64,000 nt of DNA from Diorhabda sublineata. Its lineage: Eukaryota > Arthropoda > Insecta > Coleoptera > Chrysomelidae. The position numbers were made by a program, and so were the translations under genes. This document shows, piece by piece, positions 57,778 to 64,000 of this stretch; position 1 is the stretch's first letter, and the number at the start of each line of letters is the position of its first letter. The notes under the pieces are model-generated. The model saw only the letters and a list, made by a program, of their open reading frames with translations. It was not told where the DNA came from and did no database searches. Location of the stretch: positions 16,631,653 to 16,695,652 of the forward strand of contig NC_079478.1 in NCBI RefSeq assembly GCF_026230105.1. Direction: 5' to 3'.

Positions 57778-59721
57778 ACATTGGATCATAATTGACTATA
57801 ACCAGTTTACAAAAAATAAATTTTGATATATTCGCTTATCCAAGCAACAACGAACAGATTCGATTAAATTAAATTGATAGTTATTTTGGAAAACTTTGTA
57901 AATTAAAGTAAGGAATAAACAAGATTGTACGTGTACCATTAGAAAGAGACTGTCGCTCAACAACATATGAAAATGAACTGTGAACAAAATAATAAGATAA
58001 ATAAAATTATTAAGTTATTAGGAAATTCGCTTCGCTGGTATGCAATGTTTAATAATTTGAATACATCGTTTAATATAAAATACATGGTCTTTTACAACTG
58101 ATGAAATAGAACAATTTTGCCCCGAAATTATTTTATTAAAAATTAACAAGCACGTAAAGCAGTCTTATAAAAACCTAACTTCTTGCACATGTTGTTTCTT
58201 TAAAGACAGATCACTTCGATTAGCAATAATGAGAAAATCAGTCACACGTCAATGTAATAAATTTTGTCATACAATACTAAACACAATACGAAAACAGGAA
58301 TGTATATTTGTTTTAAAACATACTATAACCTGATCAAACTAACATGGACCAAGTTTGATTTTCAATAGTGCGGCAATTTAACCCTCAATTTTTTGAGCGA
58401 TTATTTTATTTTGTGCGATTACACGATATAAAACTTAAACTTCTGGACCAAATTAACGCACCATTCATGTTTTTCTCCATAGTCTATATTTATTGATAAC
58501 TTACTGTACGATAAGTAGACTATAGAGCTTGTTTGACAGTGACAGTTGTTATTTAAGTTAACTATAGTATCATATAATTGACAGTATAATTGACTAAAAC
58601 TGTGTTAACATTTGCTTAAACCAGTGTTCACCCAAAGTTAATCGATTGAATAATTGGTTTGTTTCGTTTTTTAATGATTGCTGCAATTTATATTTATTCA
58701 AAAGATAATGTTCAGGGATCACATCATTAATTTAATTAAGGTGCTTCCAGTTACTTCAGTTTTTAAATGAATTCAATTTTTATTTCACTAAAAATTCAGT
58801 GGTGTCCAATTAGTTATAAATTTTTTACTCCTTCTTAGTATTAGTTATATATAATTGAGATGAAGCCAAATACCACTTCCAAATGAAGAATTTTCAACCG
58901 AAGACTTGATTTTACATCTATAGAGAGTTATTAAGAATCTGTTTAATAAATTCAGAATGTTGGAAATAAGTTTAGTGCTTTAATTAACTAGAAATAAGAG
59001 TGTCTCTTTGATTTTAAAAATTATTCCTCCATAGGAGTAAATCTCTTTGTATCGAAAAAATAACCAAACAGTACTGCATAAATCAGTAACAAAATATAAT
59101 ACTGTTATTAAACATTTTTCATCCATGTTAGCTAAGGTTATAGTTGAAATAATCCTTGTTAAATATTACTAATCATGTGGCTTTAGAATATCATTTTTTT
59201 TTGTTTTAAACTCAGTTCCAAGATATTCTGCTATAGCTCGAAAGATAATTACTTGGTTTATACGTGAACGTCATGTAAAACAGAATATATCATTTCAAAT
59301 ACTGATACACTGTTTACTATAACTACACCTAGACTTACCATTATACTATCCGTTATCTTTAAGGACACTTTAACAGTTTACCCACATGCCAGGGATATAA
59401 ATGTCGGTGAAGTGGTAATAAACAGTGTGTTTAGTATTAATATCACCACTAGTTTCAGAAATTCGAATTTAATTATTTCAAATATTCACAAGTGTGGAAG
59501 TCTTGAAGTAGAAGGAGATACTGAGCCTGCAAAGTTTCTATTAATAATATAACCTTCTGTAATTTCATACATCCAGTCAGCTAACAAGTTCTGTCAGACA
59601 CAAGAATATTGTTGTAGATATGCAGGAATAATATGTCAGATAATACAATCATAACAAATATGAAGATATTTACTAAAACCACACAATTAGTACTGTTACT
59701 CTGTATAAAGCACAAAATATT
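57778..59721. other. 3'UTR and downstream region of the Nrdp1 gene, and spacer
   Basis: No coding sequence seen. The part next to 59722 is presumably the 3'UTR of the minus-strand gene. A 28-29 nt word (AGTGGTAATAAACAGTGTGT and following) at about 59411-59438 recurs at about 10184-10212. Confidence 0.45.
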
Positions 59722-62700
59722 TCACTCAATACCGTGGGCAAATATCATGACCAAACCTGGTTCAACCATCATATCTTCACCCATATGTCTATTGTCACAG
59801 GCTAAAACCAAAACTGCTTGTTTACCAGGTACTCTCTTACATACATAGTTCTCATATTGCCTACGATTATTCTGTCTGGTTTCCAGAGAACACAAACCTG
59901 GGGGCCATCTACGTTCGTGACAGTTTTCCATTAAGTCATCGAGAATATGTGGTGGACATCCCATTTCTGTTAATGTCCTTTTTATCATTCTCTACACAAA
60001 TAAGATAATTATGTATTCTTACCTCAAATTTTTCAATTATACTTACCTGTAATATTTCATCTGGTGTAGATATCATTCCTCCCCATCTTGTAACCCTGGC
60101 CCTTTGTAATGAATTACTCCAACGCAGTACTTCGTCTCTCTCCATGGCATCAGCTATTGCCCTCATAGAGGGATTCGATATCCTCATTGCTCTCATAAAA
60201 TCCTAATTGAAATTTTAAGTACTATAACTATTTCTATTTACTAATACTTTTGTTAATTTTATAATTATTATATAAGTATATACTGTCGGCAAATATAGTC
60301 GGCTTAATTGTAAAACCACCAAACCCCAAAAATATCAAATTTTCGTATTTTTGGTACGATTTATTCAATCCACGTTTATGTTTGAAAGCACATAACTCCA
60401 ATAAACTTAGTTTTAGATTAGAAAGAAAATTTCATATCACCCAACTTTTAGGGGGAAATATTTCTTTTTGCAAACCTAGAGGCAGCAGGTGGTTTTGTTT
60501 TGTTTTATTTAAAAATTAATAATCAAAAGTTTGTAGGAAAACAATTCTTGATACATATGGTTTAAAGACTGCTAACCAATGGCTCATGGAAATAAAACAG
60601 ACAGTGCTGGAGAGGAAATAATAGATACTGATGAAAATGGAGATCTAACATTAAGCAATGTAATTGTAGAACAGAAAAGAGGGCTAACTACAAGACAAGA
60701 GCAAAAGTTTAACAGTTTGAAAGGTTTTTTAGTATCTTTGCCATCAGTTGAGTCCCATTACTGTATGCAATCCCGAAAGCAACTTTATTTAGAGCCCATA
60801 TGGAATTCTCAAACACACATTCATATGCACTACTCAGCAATCTGGTAAAAGGAAAAAATGTTACTTTATTGTAAATGTGTAGTTTTCATGAGTATTTTGA
60901 ACATTTAAATTTAGCCAAGTTTAAGCTCAGAAAGAATCAATATGACCATGTCAAGCTTATATCTTACACCATATCAAGAAGCCGAGTATATGAACCACCT
61001 TAGTAAAAAAAGATGCATAGCTAGAAAAAAACAAAATAGATGTAGAGAATTAGATCTTCAAGCTTTGCGAGGCGAAAATTAGCATAACTTTTGTATTGTC
61101 AATTTAAAAACTAAGAATGGATGTGGTAATATATGGAACTAGACTTAGGAGAGGTTTACAGAAAATGAATTGTCAAATATTATGATTTTCTTGAATCTGA
61201 AATTGTTTATCCTGAAGCAAGGAAGTTATTACTATACAGCGATGGCTGCACTTACCAAAATAGGTGTGCAACCTTATCAAATACATTACTACATCTTACC
61301 AACATGATGTTATTATAGAGCAAAAATTATTGGGAAAGGGGCACACATATATGGAAGGTAACTCCATGCACTCTGTTATTAAAAGGTATTTAAAAAATAA
61401 GGATATTAATGTTCCAGCAGATCATATTACTACTTATAAAAATGCTGGAAGAAATTCTAAGCGATATGGAGTCAAATATTTGGACCAAACTTTCTTTATG
61501 GACTACAGTAAGGCGATAAAATACAAGACGATAAGATCAGGAGAAAATATTGGGGATCCCAATTTGACAGACATTTGGTGTCTTCAGTATTCTGCTAATG
61601 GAAAAATCTATTACAAGCTAGATTACTAAGTTCTAGAGTTTGAAAAATGAAGCAATGAAGAATAATTTGATTTTTCGAGATTGTACGACATAGATTGAAA
61701 ACACCATGAAAAAAGATCAACCATCTTCAAGAACTGAAATAATTCATTTTGAGACCAATTCTTTATTTACTGTTTTGTTTATTGTTGTTTATATTTGTAC
61801 AATATTAAATTGAACTATTTGTTTTTCTATCCTAGTATTAATTTTTAATGAAAAACATCCTATTTCCTACAGCTGCTCTCAACTATTGTTCCTGAAATGT
61901 TGATATGATGATAGAAAATATTTAGTTTCACAATATTTTTTTACTATCAACCCAAACTGTGCAGACAATATTTTCCAAAATAATGAAATGAACTCCGTTA
62001 ATACATTTTATCTTTTTATTAATAACATAAGTTCGAGGATTGAAATTAGATTTCATGAATTTTCAACTGTAGCCAAAATAGCTAAAAATATTAAGTTAAT
62101 TTTAAAATATTTACTAGACCATATAATTCCTGAAGCAGTATTATTATTGAAAATGCCATACATTACTTTACAAAGCACCCATCTCCATGAAACCTGAAAT
62201 GGTAAAGATTCTAACTCACAACTTTATTTGACCCAGTAATATAACTCAGTCGTTTTCTTTAAATAGTTGTTAATAGAGTTAAATTACTTGAAATAAGTTT
62301 AACAAAATAATGCATATGGTATTGAAATTGATTTTTTATGTCTCCTGTAAAACTTGTAAAAAGTGAGTTAAGTAGTTTTAGAATTCGGCTGACTATATAT
62401 ATTATTTTTTTTTTCAAATTATTTTAAATATTAGAATTAGAAAAAAAATTGAAGGTTCATACCAAGTAACATTGAAAATAATTGTTGTTAATTCAGTCAA
62501 ATGTTGATACCTTAAGTAATTGCATCTCCCTTCTCTGTTCTACTATCAGGAACCTTTGTTCAGTCATTTCCTGTTGAAATTCACTCAATTTTTGTTGTTG
62601 AGTATGTATTAGTGCTCTTAACTCCTTTACACAGTTATGGTCTTTCAATTCATCCTTAGGGATAATAAGTCCACAACCCTGTTCACAAGGAAGTGGTCTT

Positions 62701-63221
62701 TTCGGATTATGTTCACATTCTTCCAAATGTGTAGCTAGAGCATCCAATTTTAGCACGCGGGTACACCCATATTGGGCATTATCACAAGTTATGCATAGTC
62801 TGAAAAATAAGACGAGCATTTAAGTATAGCTCAAAAATAATAAAAATTGGCATATATTAGTTTATATAACTATTCAAATATGAAAAGAAAATTTCAGTTT
62901 TTTATTTGGTGGTCACAATTGAAGATTGCATATTATGTTTTTGTATAAATAAATAAAATAATAGGTACCTTGATAGTAGGTTCCTTATTATTCTTGGTAC
63001 TTGTCGCAATTGTGGAGAAGTTACAATCTGCCGGTCAACTGGACAGGTCGGTTGTCTGGAAATCCACTCTGTTATACAAGCTTTACAAAATGCATGTTCA
63101 CAGACAAGAGCCTAAAAATTATTTATAGAAATTTTAAGCCTCTAGGATAACCACATTATTTGAGAGTATACATAATTAATTTTTCTCCATTTATAATTAA
63201 TTTTTTGAAGTACAAAAAATT

Positions 63222-63270
<49 letters not shown>

Positions 63271-63741
63271 GTAATAATGGGAAACAGAATTTATCTTTCT
63301 ATTAAAAGCTATTTAAAAAAATTAATTTTAAAACAGAAGAGACTTAAAATCAAGAACATTTAGATGCATTAATATATCAGGTCTAAGAAATAAGAAATTT
63401 ACTTGGTAATATATATTCAAAATTGAAGTCAAAATTAGTTACAGGCTTTACGTTAATTTTATGCGATAATGACAACTGTTTCAACTGTTTGTAATAAATA
63501 GTTGCATAATTTTTAATAAAAAGGTTTTCTTTGGTATCTTAAAGTGCTTTTGTATAAAAGCAAGACCTTCAAACTTCCATATAGGGTAATATGAAAGTAT
63601 TCAAAATTTAATAGAAACAAAACAAACCATAAGCTAAAAATATTCAAATACCTGGATAGGATCCTCCAAAACACCTGAACATATAGGACACACCAGTTCT
63701 TCATCTACTTCTCCTTGAAATCTGTTAAGTTCAAATCCCAT
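59722..63741 (-). CDS. elgi: E3 ubiquitin ligase Nrdp1/RNF41 (elgi ortholog), five coding exons, complete
   Basis: Coding exons on the minus strand: 63741-63652, 63111-62969, 62799-62511, 60202-60047 and 59991-59722; introns of 540, 169, 2308 and 55 nt, all GT-AG with consistent phase. The product is 315 aa against 317 for the vertebrate protein. Exon 1 opens MGFELNRFQGEVDEELVCPI and, with exon 2, forms a C3HC3D RING (CPIC, CEHAFCKAC, CPVD). Exon 3 holds a TRAF-type Cys/His region (CEHNPKRPLPCEQGC) and a coiled coil (TQQQKLSEFQQEMTEQRF). Exons 4-5 form the USP8-interacting domain (ARVTRWGGMISTPDEILQ to PGLVMIFAHGIE). In mammals it ubiquitinates ErbB3 and BRUCE in the cytoplasm; the fly ortholog acts in oocyte meiosis. 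Intron 3 is enlarged by a transposon. Confidence 0.97.
60294..62397 (+). mobile_element. Unclassified DDE-like DNA element in intron 3 of the Nrdp1 gene, antisense
   Basis: The ends are inverted repeats with 21 of 27 matching bases: TATAGTCGGCTTAATT (left) and TATAGTCAGCCGAATT (right, read inward), continuing with TAAAAC in both. The coding part is on the plus strand. 60579-60848 encodes LPSVESHYCMQSRKQLYLEP. Broken pieces follow (CSFHEYFEHLNLAKFKLRKN; LLLYSDGCTYQNRCATLSN). 61264-61629 encodes LLGKGHTYMEGNSMHSVIKR, VPADHITTYKNAG and KIYYKLDY plus stop. The same blocks occur in a multicopy arthropod and cnidarian protein family whose Asp and Glu spacing suggests a DDE transposase; I cannot assign a superfamily. 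The middle of the ORF, including the first acidic block, is deleted. Confidence 0.68.
63225..63400. repeat. (TA)n-flanked dispersed repeat, copy 2, in intron 1 of the Nrdp1 gene relative
   Basis: (TA)n at 63225-63267, then about 110 bp (63289-63397) matching the repeat at 25826-25950. It lies in intron 1 (63112-63651) of the Nrdp1 gene. Confidence 0.8.
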
Positions 63742-64000
63742 GTTAACAGTTTAAGATCATAGCAATTTTTTTAATGATTTCATGAGATATTTTTTGTAAT
63801 AAGTTTTTTTGGGGAGCAAGTTTTGGAGCTTTCACCTGCCTGCCTCCCACTTCCTGAATCTTGTCATATATCATATCAAACTCCAAGATCTGTCACTGTC
63901 AGTTAACAAGAGAATTGTTTATCAACAAAGAATATATGATCATTGATTTATTGCACATTTTACATAATATATAATTATTTATTATACAGTTATTTACCTT
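63742..64000 (-). promoter_or_regulatory. 5'UTR and putative promoter side of the Nrdp1 gene
   Basis: Sequence directly upstream of the ATG. The start context on the minus strand is AACTGTTAACATGGG. No splice acceptor lies close to the ATG, so the leader probably starts in this stretch. I see no TATA box I would trust in such AT-rich DNA. Confidence 0.35.

Overview
The window looks like insect nuclear DNA, probably from a beetle. It is very AT-rich, its genes are split by GT-AG introns (one only 55 nt long), and the recognisable proteins are insect or animal types. Conserved host genes cover only a few kilobases. Most of the rest is transposable elements (TEs) in varying states of decay, often nested. 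The beetle guess is weak; insect is solid.

Host genes. (1) 490-12844, + strand: 3' exons of a regulatory gene whose 5' part lies outside the window. One exon (490-1037) encodes a pipsqueak-type helix-turn-helix and ends in a stop. Two further exons (10267-10567 and 12578-12844) join in phase and end in a cysteine-rich zinc-ribbon that resembles the C-terminus of piggyBac transposases. The psq exon and exon 10267 are entered in the same codon phase, so they may be alternative 3' ends of one gene. (2) 29542-38518, + strand: a three-exon gene for a 288-residue protein with a charged, helical C-terminus, possibly the insect muscle protein myofilin. It has a possible short isoform that reads into intron 2. 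(3) 59722-63741, - strand: a complete five-exon gene for the RING E3 ligase Nrdp1/RNF41 (fly elgi), 315 residues.

Mobile elements, left to right: a decayed piggyBac (3602-4300), a Jockey-like LINE (5.4-7.2 kb), RTE-type LINE fragments (7.8-10.2, 18.8-19.7, 20.9-21.8, 41.6-42.3 and 53.5-54.9 kb), a TIR element inside the first gene's intron (10794-12428), a 312-bp hAT MITE with perfect TSD (14089-14400), a hAT relic (14418-17842) holding a nearly intact piggyBac (15040-17650), mariner, Tc1 and IS630-like relics (20.5, 30.7, 36.7, 39.4, 43.0 and 44.9 kb), an I-type LINE (23.2-25.6 kb), a long foldback element (28.5-29.1 kb), a Helitron-type helicase fragment (40.1-40.8 kb), a recent BEL/Pao LTR retrotransposon (46427-51989), a Harbinger-like element (55240-57774) holding a piggyBac-type MITE, and an unclassified DDE-like element (60294-62397) in intron 3 of the Nrdp1 gene.

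I see no operon-like or defence-like system. The most interesting points are the piggyBac-like zinc-ribbon exon, the shared terminal architecture of three different piggyBac-type elements, the tripartite-repeat MITE, and the unclassified DDE-like element. Identifications rest on reading translated sequence against remembered family motifs; no database search was possible.
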